This document shows positions 10,627-25,590 of a stretch of DNA of 64,000 nucleotides, one piece after another. Location: NCBI RefSeq assembly GCF_001439685.1, contig NZ_JYLH01000009.1:62001-126000 (forward strand), in the 5' to 3' direction. The notes under the pieces are model-generated. The model saw nothing but the letters and a program-made list of their open reading frames with translations, had not been told where the DNA came from and did no database searches. Source of the stretch: Pseudomonas libanensis (lineage in GTDB: Bacteria > Pseudomonadota > Gammaproteobacteria > Pseudomonadales > Pseudomonadaceae). The position numbers were made by a program, and so were the translations under genes. The stretch's first letter is position 1. The number at the start of each line of letters is the position of its first letter.

Positions 10627-10981
10627 GGAGAGTCGATTGGACAGTCGCTGCCCTCTATGAAAATTAGGGGGGGGAGGAAAGTCCGGGCTCCATAGGGCGA
10701 AGTGCCAGGTAATGCCTGGGAGGCGTGAGCCTACGGAAAGTGCCACAGAAAATAACCGCCTAAGCACTTCGGTGCCGGTAAGGGTGAAAAGGTGCGGTAA
10801 GAGCGCACCGCACGACTGGCAACAGTTCGTGGCTAGGTAAACCCCACTTGGAGCAAGACCAAATAGGGTCCCAAGGCGTGGCCCGCGCTGGGACCGGGTA
10901 GGTTGCTAAAGATGTCCAGTGATGGCCATCGTAGACGAATGACTGTTCAAGACAGAACCCGGCTTACAGATCGACTCTCCA
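10627..10981 (+). ncRNA. rnpB: RNase P RNA (class A)
   Basis: The catalytic RNA of RNase P, which matures tRNA 5' ends. The ends pair over 11 bp (GGAGAGTCGAT at 10627-10637 with its complement at 10970-10980), forming helix P1. Conserved blocks are visible: GAGGAAAGTCCGGGCTCC near 10673-10690, AGGGTGAAAAGGTGCGGTAAGA near 10781-10802, and ACAGAACCCGGCTTA near 10952. A T-run follows directly (10984-10989) and should end the transcript. The location between rsmI and mraZ is the usual one in Pseudomonas. Confidence 0.97.
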
Positions 10982-10989
10982 CCTTTTTT

Positions 10990-11233
10990 CCTTGCGTTCG
11001 AACCTCGTGCGCAAACCCGGTAGTAACGCAAGAATCCCTCCCTGCCAAATCATTGGCAGATGCATCTTCGTAATACCAAAAAAATCTTACTCTTAATAAA
11101 TTACTTTAACTTTAGGTCGTAGCTCTCTGAGCTATTTGCCGTTGTTGAGTCAAAAACATCGTCAAACTCTGGTTTCTCCTCCTTTTACCTTCCTAAATCT
11201 CCGTTCTGTAAGGCTTTTCCTTGAATACGCGCC
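10990..11233. other. AT-rich intergenic stretch between rnpB and the mraZ promoter
   Basis: No convincing gene is seen. The stretch is distinctly AT-rich compared with its surroundings and holds two small hairpins (CTGCCAAATCATTGGCAG near 11042-11059, TAGCTCTCTGAGCTA near 11119-11133). It may contain additional promoter or upstream elements for the dcw cluster. Confidence 0.5.
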
Positions 11234-11263
11234 TTGACGGTGTGGTAGGCGCATTCCTATAGT
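11234..11263 (+). promoter_or_regulatory. Sigma-70-type promoter of the dcw cluster (Pmra)
   Basis: TTGACG (11234-11239) and TATAGT (11258-11263) are separated by 18 bases, placing the transcription start near 11270, about 68 bases before the mraZ start codon. Confidence 0.75.
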
Positions 11264-11269
11264 GTGCGC

Positions 11270-11296
11270 AAGTGGCGGAAAGTGGCACAAAGTGGG
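11270..11296 (+). promoter_or_regulatory. Three MraZ-type operator boxes
   Basis: AAGTGG occurs at 11270, 11280 and 11290, an exact 10-base period, continuing as GTGGC, GTGGC and GTGGG. MraZ is known to bind short direct repeats with this period upstream of its own gene and to repress the dcw promoter. The boxes start at the predicted transcription start, a good place for repression. Confidence 0.75.
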
Positions 11297-11337
11297 TTTT
11301 TTGAACGTAAAACGCTAAAATTTGGAGAAACGCATCT

Positions 11338-11793
11338 GTGTTTCGCGGAGCTAACGCTATCAGTCTCGATGCAAAAGGCCGTCTCGCCATGCCGAGCCGG
11401 TATCGTGACGAGCTCATTTCGCGAAGTTCAGGCCAGTTGATCATCACGATTGACGCCGTTGACCCGTGTTTGTGTGTTTACCCCCTCGACGAGTGGGAGT
11501 TGATTGAAACCAAGTTGCGCGCGCTGCCTTCATTGCGTGAAGAAAACCGCCGCCTCCAGCGTTTGCTGATCGGTAATGCCGTCGACCTTGAGCTCGATGG
11601 CAGCGGTCGTTTCCTGGTACCTCCGCGTCTGCGCGAGTACGCCAAGCTCGACAAGCGCGCAATGCTGGTGGGCCAACTGAACAAGTTCCAATTGTGGGAC
11701 GAAGATGCCTGGGATGCTGTGTCTGCAGCAGACCTGGCTGCTATTCAACAACCGGGCGCCATGCCTGATGAACTGCGTGATTTGATCCTGTGA
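11338..11793 (+). CDS. mraZ: MraZ, transcriptional regulator of the division cluster
   Basis: 151-residue protein of the AbrB/SpoVT-like MraZ family with two copies of the DXXXR motif ([16 protein letters not shown] near residue 9 and [15 protein letters not shown] near residue 82). It forms ring-shaped oligomers that bind repeats upstream of its own gene. The start is GTG at 11338 with GGAG eleven bases upstream. It is the first gene of the cluster, and its stop overlaps the rsmH start (GTGA). Confidence 0.97.
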   Translation: MFRGANAISLDAKGRLAMPSRYRDELISRSSGQLIITIDAVDPCLCVYPLDEWELIETKLRALPSLREENRRLQRLLIGNAVDLELDGSGRFLVPPRLREYAKLDKRAMLVGQLNKFQLWDEDAWDAVSAADLAAIQQPGAMPDELRDLIL

Positions 11794-12733
11794 CTATTGA
11801 TAGCGGCTTTAACCACATCACCGTACTGCTTGACGAAGCCGTCGAGGCTCTCGCCGTACGCGCGGATGGCTGCTATCTGGACGGCACTTTCGGCAGGGGC
11901 GGGCACAGCCGGTTGATACTCAGCCAGCTCGGGCCCGACGGTAAGCTCCTCGGGTTCGACAAGGACCCTCAAGCGATTGCCACCGGGCAAGCGCTAGCGG
12001 CCGAAGACGGCCGCTTTGTCGTTGTGCAGCGCAGCTTTGCCGAGCTGGGTGCCGAAGTCGCCGAGCGCGGCATGGCGGGCAAGGTGGCCGGGGTTTTGCT
12101 CGACCTGGGCGTGTCTTCGCCCCAGCTTGACGACCCGGAGCGCGGCTTCAGTTTCATGAACGACGGCCCCCTCGACATGCGCATGGACCCTACGCGTGGT
12201 GTCAGCGCTGCGCAGTTCATCGCCACGGCTCCGGTAGAAGAAATCGCCCGCGTATTCAAGGAATACGGTGAAGAGCGCTTTGCCGGCCGCATGGCACGTG
12301 CCGTGGTCGAGCGCCGTGAAATCCAGCCGTTCGAGCGTACCGCCGACCTGGCCGAAGTGCTGAAGGTCGCCAACCCTGCGTGGGAAAAAGGCAAGAACCC
12401 GGCGACTCGTGCGTTCCAGGGCCTGCGCATTCACGTCAACAACGAATTGGGCGACCTGGAAGCCGGCCTTGAAGCCGCGCTGGACGCCTTGGAAGTGGGC
12501 GGTCGTCTGGTGGTGATCAGCTTCCACTCCCTGGAAGACCGCATCGTCAAACTGTTCATGCGTCGTCTGGTCAAGGGCGAGTCCGACAACCTGCCGCGCA
12601 ACCTGCCGGTACGTTTCGAAGCCTTTGTGCCGAAAATCAAAATCCATGGCAAAGCGCAGTTCGCTTCCGAAGCCGAGCTCAAGGCCAACCCACGTTCCCG
12701 TAGCGCCGTCATGCGCGTCGCGGAGAAGCTGCG

Positions 12734-12737
<4 letters not shown>
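11790..12737 (+). CDS. rsmH: 16S rRNA (cytosine-1402 N4)-methyltransferase RsmH
   Basis: 315-residue SAM-dependent methyltransferase (formerly MraW). Signatures are [13 protein letters not shown] near the N-terminus, [14 protein letters not shown] at ~34-47, [20 protein letters not shown], and the C-terminal [12 protein letters not shown]. It modifies N4 of C1402, the same nucleotide whose ribose is methylated by RsmI, encoded about 1.3 kb upstream. The GTG start overlaps the mraZ stop. Confidence 0.97.
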
Positions 12738-14768
<2,031 letters not shown>

Positions 14769-14769
<1 letters not shown>

Positions 14770-16232
14770 TGTCTCTGAGCCTGAACAAGATTTTTGCCCA
14801 TGCCGGCCGCGATCTGCTGATTCGCGAGTTGAGCCTGGACAGCCGTAACGTACGCGCCGGTGACCTGTTCCTGGCGGTGCCTGGCGGCAAGTTCGATGGC
14901 CGTGCGCATATCGCCGACGCCCTGCAGCGCGGTGCAGCCGCCGTGGCCTATGAGGTGGAAGGCGCCACCGTGCTGCCGATCACCGACGTGCCGTTGATTC
15001 CGGTCAAGGGCCTGGCTGCGCAGCTTTCCGATATCGCCGGGCGCTTCTACGGTGACCCGAGCCGCCACCTCAACCTCGTCGGTGTGACCGGCACCAATGG
15101 CAAGACCAGCGTGACCCAATTGGTCGCCCAGGCCCTTGATCTGTTGGGCCAGCACTGCGGCATTGTCGGCACCCTGGGCACGGGATTTTATGGCGCGCTG
15201 CAAAGCGGCCTGCACACCACACCGAATCCGATTGCCGTGCAAGCGACCCTGGCCGACCTGAAAAAGGCCGGTGCCAAGGCGGTTGCCATGGAGGTCTCTT
15301 CACACGGCCTGGACCAGGGGCGAGTTATGGCCCTGGCCTTTGACGTAGCGGTGATGACCAACCTGTCCCGCGACCACCTCGATTACCACGGCACCATGGA
15401 GGCGTACGCCGCCGCCAAGGCCAAGCTGTTTGCCTGGAATGACTTGAAGTGCCGGGTGGTCAACCTCGACGACGCCTTCGGCCGCCAACTGGCTGGCGAA
15501 GACAGCGAAGCGCGCCTGATCAGCTATAGCCTGCAGGACTCCAGCGCATACCTGTTTTGCCGTGAAGCCCAGTTCAATGACGAAGGTGTGCGCGCTACCT
15601 TGGTCACGCCCCAGGGCGAGCATCATTTGCGCAGCACCCTGCTCGGGCGTTTCAACCTGAGCAACCTGCTCGCCGCCATCGGCGCGTTGCTGGGCCTGGA
15701 TTACGCCCTGGATGAAATCCTGCGCGTGCTGCCGAAGCTGGAAGGCCCGGCTGGCCGCATGCAGCGCCTGGGTGGCGGCACGCAGCCATTGGTAGTAGTC
15801 GATTACGCCCACACCCCGGATGCCTTGGAAAAAGTCCTCGAAGCCTTGCGCCCGCACGCCAAGGGCAGGTTGCTCTGCCTGTTCGGGTGCGGCGGTGACC
15901 GTGATCGCGGCAAGCGTCCGTTGATGGCCGAGATCGTCGAGCGTCTGGCCGATGGCGTAGTCGTCACCGACGATAACCCGCGCAGCGAAGACCCGAGCCA
16001 GATTTTCGACGACATCCGTGTCGGCTTCAAAGATGCCGCCAAGGCCACTTTTGTTGCCGGCCGCGGCGCCGCGATTGCCCAGTTGATTGCCAGCGCTGGT
16101 GTTGACGACGTTGTGGTCCTGGCGGGCAAAGGCCACGAGGACTACCAGGAAATCAACGGCGAACGTCATGCCTTCTCCGATCTGGTCGAGGCCGACCGCG
16201 CCCTGACCGCCTGGGAGGTCGCCCATGCTTAA
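14769..16232 (+). CDS. murE: MurE, UDP-MurNAc-tripeptide synthetase (meso-DAP adding)
   Basis: 487-residue Mur ligase that adds meso-diaminopimelate to UDP-MurNAc-L-Ala-D-Glu. The ATP-binding loop GTNGKT lies at residues 108-113, and the DNPR motif at ~402-405 is the known marker for meso-DAP rather than lysine specificity. It overlaps murF by eight bases. Confidence 0.97.
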
Positions 16233-17595
16233 AGCGATGAAGTTCAGCGAACTGGCCCAGACCCTGTCGGCCCGTGTGTTGTCGGGTGATTGCACATTCA
16301 ATGGCGTCAGTATCGACAGCCGCAATATCCAGCCGGGGCAATTGTTTGTCGCGCTGGCAGGCCCGCGTTTTGACGGCCACGACTATCTCAACGAAGTCGC
16401 CGCCAAGGGGGCCGTCGGCGCCTTGGTGCAGCGCGAAGTGGCAGACTCCACCTTGCCGCAACTGCTGGTTGCCGATACCCGCTTGGCCTTGGGCCAATTG
16501 GGTGCGCTCAACCGTGCCGCCTTCGATAAGCCGGTAGCGGCCATCACCGGCTCCAGCGGCAAGACCACGGTCAAGGAATTGCTCGCCGGTATCCTGCGCA
16601 CGCGCGGGCCGGTACTCGCCACCCGTGGCAACCTGAACAATGACTTCGGCGCACCGCTGACCCTGCTTGAACTGGCCCCGGAACACACGGCGGCAGTGAT
16701 CGAGCTGGGTGCTTCGCGTATCGGCGAAATCGCCTACACCGTGGCGCTGACCAAGCCCCACGTTGCAATCATCAACAACGCCGGTACCGCCCATGTCGGC
16801 GAATTCGGCGGTCCGGAAAAAATTGTCGAAGCCAAGGGCGAAATCCTTGAAGGTCTCGACGCCGAGGGCACCGCCGTACTGAACCTGGACGACAAGGCTT
16901 TCGAGACCTGGCGTGTACGCGCCGCCGGTCGCAAGGTGCTGACGTTTGCGGTGCTGAACGCGGCCGCCGATTTTCATGCCTCCGCCATCCGTGTCGACGC
17001 TCGTGGTTGCCCGTCCTTTACCTTGCACACCCCGCAAGGTGACGAGCACGTGCAGTTGAACCTGCTGGGCAACCATAACGTCGCCAACGCCCTGGCCGCC
17101 GCCGCCGCCGCCCATGCCCTGGGTGTGTCGCTGTTCGGTATCGCAACGGGCATGGGTGCGGTGCAGCCGGTCAAGGGCCGCACCGTAGCGCAATTGTCCA
17201 GCAACGGCATGCGCGTGATCGATGACACCTACAACGCCAACCAGTCTTCCGTTTGCGCCGCCATCGACCTGCTCAAGGGTTTCGACGGTCGCAAGGTGCT
17301 GGTGCTGGGGGATATCGCCGAGCTGGGCGACTGGGCCGAGCAGTCCCACCGCGAAGTCGGCACCTACGCCGCCGCCAAGGTCGACGCGCTCTATGCAGTC
17401 GGCCCGAACATGGCTCACGCCGTTAGCGCCTTCGGTCCCGGCGCGCGGCATTTCGCGACGCAGGCTGAATTGATCCAGGCGCTGGCCGCTGCTGAACACG
17501 ATAAAAACACAACCATTTTGATCAAGGGATCGCGCAGCGCTGTGATGGAAAACGTCGTCGCAGCCTTGTGTGGCTCAAGTACGGAGAAACATTAA
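16225..17595 (+). CDS. murF: MurF, UDP-MurNAc-tripeptide D-Ala-D-Ala ligase
   Basis: 456-residue Mur ligase that completes the pentapeptide by adding D-Ala-D-Ala. It carries the loop [11 protein letters not shown] and the central [11 protein letters not shown] segment typical of MurF. The start at 16225 lies inside the murE end; a second ATG at 16237 (MKFSELA) is possible. The stop TAA shares its last base with the mraY ATG. Confidence 0.96.
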   Translation: MLKAMKFSELAQTLSARVLSGDCTFNGVSIDSRNIQPGQLFVALAGPRFDGHDYLNEVAAKGAVGALVQREVADSTLPQLLVADTRLALGQLGALNRAAFDKPVAAITGSSGKTTVKELLAGILRTRGPVLATRGNLNNDFGAPLTLLELAPEHTAAVIELGASRIGEIAYTVALTKPHVAIINNAGTAHVGEFGGPEKIVEAKGEILEGLDAEGTAVLNLDDKAFETWRVRAAGRKVLTFAVLNAAADFHASAIRVDARGCPSFTLHTPQGDEHVQLNLLGNHNVANALAAAAAAHALGVSLFGIATGMGAVQPVKGRTVAQLSSNGMRVIDDTYNANQSSVCAAIDLLKGFDGRKVLVLGDIAELGDWAEQSHREVGTYAAAKVDALYAVGPNMAHAVSAFGPGARHFATQAELIQALAAAEHDKNTTILIKGSRSAVMENVVAALCGSSTEKH

Positions 17596-18677
17596 TGCTG
17601 CTGCTGCTGGCTGAGTATCTGCAACAGTTCCACAAAGGCTTCGCGGTCTTTCAGTACCTGACCCTGCGCGGGATCCTGGGTGTACTGACCGCGTTGTGTT
17701 TGTCGCTGTTCCTGGGGCCGTGGATGATCCGCACCCTGCAGAACCTGCAAATTGGTCAATCGGTTCGCAATGACGGACCGCAGTCGCACCTGTCCAAGTC
17801 CGGCACCCCGACCATGGGCGGTGCGTTGATCCTGTCGTCCATCGGCATCAGCACCTTGCTCTGGGCTGACCTGCACAACCGCTACGTGTGGGTGGTGCTG
17901 CTGGTGACCCTGTTGTTTGGCGCCATCGGCTGGGTCGATGACTACCGCAAGGTGATCGAGAAAAACTCCAAGGGACTGCCAAGCCGCTGGAAGTATTTCT
18001 GGCAGTCGGTGTTCGGCTTGGCCGCGGCGATCTTCCTCTACACAACGGCCCCGAGCGCAGTCGAGACCACTCTGATCATCCCGATGCTCAAGGACGCCAG
18101 CATTCCTCTGGGCATCGGTTTCGTGGTGTTGACCTACTTCGTGATCGTCGGCTCCAGCAATGCGGTCAACCTGACTGACGGCCTCGACGGCCTGGCGATC
18201 ATGCCGACGGTGATGGTGGGCGGCGCGCTCGGCATCTTCTGCTACCTGTCGGGTAACGTGAAGTTCGCTGAATACCTGCTGATCCCTTATGTACCGGGCG
18301 CGGGTGAGTTGATCGTGTTCTGCGGCGCGCTGATCGGCGCCGGCCTGGGGTTCCTGTGGTTCAACACCTACCCCGCACAAGTCTTCATGGGCGACGTCGG
18401 CGCACTGGCGCTGGGCGCAGCCCTGGGCACCATCGCGGTCATCGTCCGCCAGGAAATCGTGCTGTTCATCATGGGCGGCGTGTTCGTGATGGAAACCCTG
18501 TCGGTGGTCATCCAGGTGGCTTCCTTCAAATTGACCGGGCGTCGCGTGTTCCGCATGGCGCCGATCCACCACCACTTTGAACTCAAGGGCTGGCCCGAGC
18601 CACGCGTGATTGTCCGCTTCTGGATCATCACCGTGATTCTGGTACTGGTCGGCCTTGCCACCCTGAAACTGAGGTAG
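17595..18677 (+). CDS. mraY: MraY, phospho-MurNAc-pentapeptide translocase
   Basis: 360-residue, ten-helix membrane enzyme that joins UDP-MurNAc-pentapeptide to undecaprenyl phosphate to make lipid I. Characteristic motifs are [19 protein letters not shown] and the MAPIHHHFE box. The ATG at 17595 gives the family length and follows GGAGAA; the in-frame upstream start at 17568 lies in murF. Confidence 0.97.
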   Translation: MLLLLAEYLQQFHKGFAVFQYLTLRGILGVLTALCLSLFLGPWMIRTLQNLQIGQSVRNDGPQSHLSKSGTPTMGGALILSSIGISTLLWADLHNRYVWVVLLVTLLFGAIGWVDDYRKVIEKNSKGLPSRWKYFWQSVFGLAAAIFLYTTAPSAVETTLIIPMLKDASIPLGIGFVVLTYFVIVGSSNAVNLTDGLDGLAIMPTVMVGGALGIFCYLSGNVKFAEYLLIPYVPGAGELIVFCGALIGAGLGFLWFNTYPAQVFMGDVGALALGAALGTIAVIVRQEIVLFIMGGVFVMETLSVVIQVASFKLTGRRVFRMAPIHHHFELKGWPEPRVIVRFWIITVILVLVGLATLKLR

Positions 18678-18683
18678 AAACGA

Positions 18684-20030
18684 GTGTCCCTGATCGCTTC
18701 AGACCACTTCCGCATCGTTGTCGGCCTCGGCAAGAGCGGCATGTCCCTGGTTCGCTTTCTGGCGAACCGGGGCACGTCGTTTGCCGTGGCCGACACGCGG
18801 GAAAATCCACCGGAGCTGGTCACGCTGCGCCGTGACTACCCGCACGTGGAAGTGCGTTGTGGCGAGCTGGATGTCGAGTTTCTGTGCCGTGCCGATGAGC
18901 TCTACGTGAGCCCGGGCCTGGCCCTGGCAACACCGGCCCTGCAAGCGGCTGCGGCCCGTGGCGTGAAACTGTCCGGCGATATCGATCTGTTCGCGCGTAA
19001 CGCGAAGGCGCCGATCGTGGCCATCAGCGGTTCCAACGCGAAAAGCACCGTGACCACCCTGGTTGGCGAGATGGCGGCTGCGGCCGGCAAGCGCGTGGCC
19101 GTGGGCGGCAATCTCGGCGTACCAGCGCTGGACCTGCTCAGCGACGACGTCGAGCTTTACGTGATGGAACTGTCGAGCTTCCAGCTGGAAACCACCCACG
19201 ACCTCGGCGCTGAAGTGGCTACCGTGCTGAACGTCAGCGAAGACCACATGGACCGCTACAGCGGCCTGCCGGCTTATCACCTGGCCAAGCACCGGATCTT
19301 CCGGGGCGCCCGTCAGGTGGTGGTCAACCGTCAGGATGCCTTGAGCCGTCCGCTGATGGGCGAGGGCTTGCCATGCTGGACCTTCGGCCTGGGCAAGCCT
19401 GATTTCAAAGGGTTCGGCATTCGCGAAGAGAACGGCGAGAAATACCTGGCCTTCGAATTCCAGAACCTGATGCCGGTGCGCGAGCTGAAAATCCGCGGCG
19501 CCCATAACCAGTCCAATGCCCTGGCGGCCTTGGCGCTCGGGCATGCCGTCGGCTTGCCGTTCGACGCCATGCTCGCCAGCCTGCGCACTTTTGCCGGGCT
19601 CGAGCATCGCTGCCAGTGGGTACGCGACCTTAATGGCGTCAGCTATTACAACGACTCCAAAGCCACCAACGTCGGCGCCGCCCTCGCGGCCATCGAGGGC
19701 CTGGGGGCGGATATCGACGGCAAGCTGGTGTTGATCGCAGGTGGCGATGGCAAGGGCGCCGACTTCAAGGACCTTAAAGGCCCGGTGGCTGCACATTGCC
19801 GTGCCGTGGTGCTGATGGGCCGTGATTCGGAGTTGATCGCTGCCGCCCTCGGCGATGGCGTGCCGCAAGTACGTGCCACCTCCCTGGACGACGCCATTGC
19901 CCAGTGCCAGGCGTTGGCCCAACCGGGTGACGCGGTGTTGCTGTCGCCCGCATGTGCCAGTTTCGACATGTTCAAGAACTACGAAGAGCGCGGCCAGCTG
20001 TTCGCTCGCGCCGTGGAGGCCTTGGCATGA
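18684..20030 (+). CDS. murD: MurD, UDP-MurNAc-L-Ala--D-Glu ligase
   Basis: 448-residue Mur ligase that adds D-glutamate. It has an N-terminal UDP-binding fold (VVGLGKSGMS) and an ATP-binding loop reading SGSNAKSTVTTL at residues ~115-126, where Ala119 replaces the usual second glycine of the loop. The start is GTG. The C-terminal KATN and SPACASFDMF segments are typical. Its stop overlaps the ftsW start (ATGA). Confidence 0.97.
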   Translation: MSLIASDHFRIVVGLGKSGMSLVRFLANRGTSFAVADTRENPPELVTLRRDYPHVEVRCGELDVEFLCRADELYVSPGLALATPALQAAAARGVKLSGDIDLFARNAKAPIVAISGSNAKSTVTTLVGEMAAAAGKRVAVGGNLGVPALDLLSDDVELYVMELSSFQLETTHDLGAEVATVLNVSEDHMDRYSGLPAYHLAKHRIFRGARQVVVNRQDALSRPLMGEGLPCWTFGLGKPDFKGFGIREENGEKYLAFEFQNLMPVRELKIRGAHNQSNALAALALGHAVGLPFDAMLASLRTFAGLEHRCQWVRDLNGVSYYNDSKATNVGAALAAIEGLGADIDGKLVLIAGGDGKGADFKDLKGPVAAHCRAVVLMGRDSELIAAALGDGVPQVRATSLDDAIAQCQALAQPGDAVLLSPACASFDMFKNYEERGQLFARAVEALA

Positions 20031-21250
20031 ACATCAACTTGCGCAACATCATCAAGCCTTACCCGTCGCCGATCATCACCGGGCGCGGTGTCGACCTTGA
20101 TTTCCCGATGCTCGCCGGTTGCCTGGCGCTGCTGGGCCTGGGCCTGGTGATGATCACTTCGGCATCCTCCGAAGTGGCCGCCGTGCAGTCGGGCAATACC
20201 CTGTACATGATGATCCGTCACCTGGTCTACCTGGTGATCGGCCTCGGCGCGTGCATCGTCACCATGATGATTCCGATCGCTACCTGGCAGCGCCTGGGTT
20301 GGCTGATGCTCATCGGTGCTTTCGGCTTGCTGGTTATGGTGATCCTGCCCGGCATCGGTCGCGAGGTGAACGGTTCGATGCGCTGGATCGGCTTCGGCGC
20401 GTTCAACGTGCAGCCTTCGGAAATCGCCAAGGTGTTCGTAGTGATCTACCTCGCCGGTTATCTGGTGCGACGCCAGAAAGAAGTGCGCGAAAGCTGGATG
20501 GGTTTCTTCAAGCCTTTCATCGTGCTGCTGCCCATGGCCGGCCTGTTGCTGATGGAACCGGACTTCGGTGCCACCGTGGTGATGATGGGGGCGGCGGCGG
20601 CGATGCTGTTCCTCGGCGGCGTCGGCCTGTTCCGCTTCACCTTGATGGTGGTGCTGGCGGTGGCAGCAGTGACGATTCTGGTACAGGCGCAACCCTATCG
20701 GATGGCGCGCTTGATTACCTTTACCGATCCCTGGTCCGACCAGTTCGGTTCCGGCTACCAGTTGACCCAGGCGCTGATCGCCTTTGGTCGCGGCGAGTGG
20801 CTGGGCGTGGGCCTGGGCAACAGTGTGCAGAAGCAGTTCTACCTGCCGGAAGCGCACACCGACTTCGTGTTCTCGGTATTGGCCGAAGAGCTTGGCGTGG
20901 TCGGTTCGCTGTGCACCGTGGCGCTGTTCGTGTTTGTGTGTGTGCGCGGCATGTACATCGGCTTGTGGGCCGAACGGGCCAAACAGTATTTCGCCGCCTA
21001 TGTGGCCTATGGCTTGTCGTTCCTGTGGATCGGTCAGTTCCTGATCAACATCGGTGTGAACGTCGGCCTGCTGCCGACCAAGGGCCTGACCTTGCCGTTC
21101 CTCAGTTACGGCGGCAGTTCGTTGGTGATCTGCTGCGCCTGTCTTGGCTTGTTGCTGCGTATCGAGTGGGAGAGTCGGACCCACCTGGGCAGCGAAGAGA
21201 TGGAGTTCAGCGAAAGCGACTTTGCCGAGGAGCCGACCCATGGGCGCTAA
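20027..21250 (+). CDS. ftsW: FtsW, septal peptidoglycan glycosyltransferase
   Basis: 407-residue SEDS-family protein with about ten membrane helices. It carries GREVNGSMRWI and the C-terminal TKGLTLPFLSYGGSSL signature. It polymerises lipid II at the septum with FtsI. The start MNINLRN at 20027 overlaps the murD stop, and the stop lies 11 bases inside murG. Confidence 0.97.
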   Translation: MNINLRNIIKPYPSPIITGRGVDLDFPMLAGCLALLGLGLVMITSASSEVAAVQSGNTLYMMIRHLVYLVIGLGACIVTMMIPIATWQRLGWLMLIGAFGLLVMVILPGIGREVNGSMRWIGFGAFNVQPSEIAKVFVVIYLAGYLVRRQKEVRESWMGFFKPFIVLLPMAGLLLMEPDFGATVVMMGAAAAMLFLGGVGLFRFTLMVVLAVAAVTILVQAQPYRMARLITFTDPWSDQFGSGYQLTQALIAFGRGEWLGVGLGNSVQKQFYLPEAHTDFVFSVLAEELGVVGSLCTVALFVFVCVRGMYIGLWAERAKQYFAAYVAYGLSFLWIGQFLINIGVNVGLLPTKGLTLPFLSYGGSSLVICCACLGLLLRIEWESRTHLGSEEMEFSESDFAEEPTHGR

Positions 21251-22302
21251 CGTGCTGATCATGGCGGGCGGCACCGGAGGCCACGTGTTCCCGGCCCTGG
21301 CCTGTGCGCGTGAATTCCAGAGCCGCGGCTATACCGTGCACTGGCTGGGTACGCCCCGTGGCATCGAGAACGAGTTGGTGCCGAGTGCCGGCTTGCCCCT
21401 GCATTTGATCAACGTCACCGGTCTGCGCGGCAAGGGCAAGCTGTCCCTGCTCAAGGCACCGTTCGTATTGCTCAAGGCGGTATGGCAGGCACGCAAGGTC
21501 ATTCGTGAATTGAAGCCTGTGTGTGTGCTTGGTTTTGGTGGCTACGTGACCGGCCCGGGCGGCGTCGCGGCGAAGCTCGCCGGCGTACCGGTGATCGTGC
21601 ACGAACAGAACGCCGTCGCCGGTACCGCCAACCGCCTGCTTGTGCCATTGGCCTCGCGGGTGTGCGAAGCCTTCCCGAAAACGTTCGCCGCCTCGGACAA
21701 GCTGCGTACCACCGGCAACCCGGTGCGTACTGAGCTGTTCATGGCCATTGCGCGTGACGCGCTGGCCGGGCGCAAGGCGCACCTGTTGATCCTGGGCGGA
21801 AGCCTGGGCGCCGAACCGCTGAATAAACTGCTGCCCGAAGCAGTGGCGCAGCTGCCTGTGCAATTGCGCCCGGAGATCTTCCACCAGGCTGGCAAGCATC
21901 ACGATGAAGTCACCGCGACGCGTTATCGCGAGGCGGGTGTGGAGGCGAATGTGCAGCCCTTCATCAAAGACATGGCCCAAGCCTATGGCTGGGCCGACCT
22001 GGTGGTCTGCCGCGCTGGCGCGCTGACCGTCAGTGAACTGGCCGCCGCCGGTCTACCGTCCTTGCTGGTGCCTTTGCCCCACGCCATCGACGATCACCAG
22101 ACCCGCAACGCCGAATATTTGGCCGGGGAGGGCGCTGCCTTCCTGCTGCCGCAAAGAACGACCGGCGCCGCCGATTTGGCCGCACGCCTGACCGAGGTTT
22201 TGATGCAACCGGAACGACTCAATAGCATGGCGAGCACCGCAAGCCGCCTGGCCAAACCTGACGCAACCCGCACCGTGGTGGATATCTGCCTGGAGGTGGC
22301 CC

Positions 22303-22310
<8 letters not shown>
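21240..22310 (+). CDS. murG: MurG, lipid II synthase
   Basis: 356-residue glycosyltransferase that adds GlcNAc to lipid I on the inner membrane. It has the N-terminal [12 protein letters not shown] loop and the C-terminal [18 protein letters not shown] and DDHQTRNA segments. The ATG lies within the end of ftsW, and the stop overlaps murC by eight bases. Confidence 0.97.
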
Positions 22311-24701
<2,391 letters not shown>

Positions 24702-24705
24702 ACAC

Positions 24706-25575
24706 ATGAAAGGCGCATCGCTTCGTCATCAGCCCCCACAAGCACCGAGCCGCAAGCCGGTGCCGCGGGGCGCCAGCCGAATGGTGGCTAAAGAGCCGAT
24801 GTCGGCGCGCCTGCCAAAAGCCAACTTTGGTTTTATCAAGGCGCTGTTCTGGCCGGTGTTGCTGGTGGTATTGGGCTTTGGTACCTACGAAGGCGCGCAG
24901 CGTCTGTTGCCGTATGCCGACCGGCCGATCACCAAGATCAGCGTGCAGGGCGACTTGAGCTACATCAGCCAGCAGGCGGTACAGCAGCGCATCGGCCCGT
25001 TCCTGGCGGCGAGCTTCTTTACCATCGACCTGGCCGGCATGCGCTCGGAGCTGGAACAGATGCCGTGGATCGCCCACGCCGAAGTCCGCCGTGTCTGGCC
25101 GGACCAGGTGACGATCCGCCTGGAAGAACAACTGCCCGTGGCCCGTTGGGGCGATGAAGCGCTGTTGAACAATCAGGGCCAGGCGTTCACCCCGCGTGAG
25201 CTGGCCAACTATGAGCACCTGCCGCAGCTGTTCGGGCCGCAGCGGGCGCAGCAGCAAGTGATGCAGCAGTACCAGGCCCTGAGCCAGATGCTGCGGCCAC
25301 TGGGCTTCTCCATTGCACGCCTGGAATTGCGTGAGCGGGGCAGCTGGTTTTTGACGACCGGGGCAGGCAGTTCCGGCCCGGGCATCGAGTTGTTGCTGGG
25401 ACGCGACCGCTTGGTGGAAAAGATGCGCCGCTTTATTGCCATCTATGAAAAAACCTTGAAAGAACAGATTACGAACATTGCGAGCGTCGACCTGCGTTAC
25501 GCCAACGGCCTGGCCGTCGGCTGGCGTGCACCGGCTGCGCCCACGGCAGCACAACCCGCTGTCGCGAAGAATTAA
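24706..25575 (+). CDS. ftsQ: Cell division protein FtsQ
   Basis: 289-residue bitopic protein: a long basic cytoplasmic start (~45 residues), one membrane helix (~46-66, [19 protein letters not shown]), a POTRA domain (from [14 protein letters not shown]) and the FtsQ beta domain. It recruits FtsL and FtsB. The ATG at 24706 is chosen because earlier in-frame starts fall within ddlB. Confidence 0.96.
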   Translation: MKGASLRHQPPQAPSRKPVPRGASRMVAKEPMSARLPKANFGFIKALFWPVLLVVLGFGTYEGAQRLLPYADRPITKISVQGDLSYISQQAVQQRIGPFLAASFFTIDLAGMRSELEQMPWIAHAEVRRVWPDQVTIRLEEQLPVARWGDEALLNNQGQAFTPRELANYEHLPQLFGPQRAQQQVMQQYQALSQMLRPLGFSIARLELRERGSWFLTTGAGSSGPGIELLLGRDRLVEKMRRFIAIYEKTLKEQITNIASVDLRYANGLAVGWRAPAAPTAAQPAVAKN

Positions 25576-25590
25576 GAAGAGGCAGGACCC

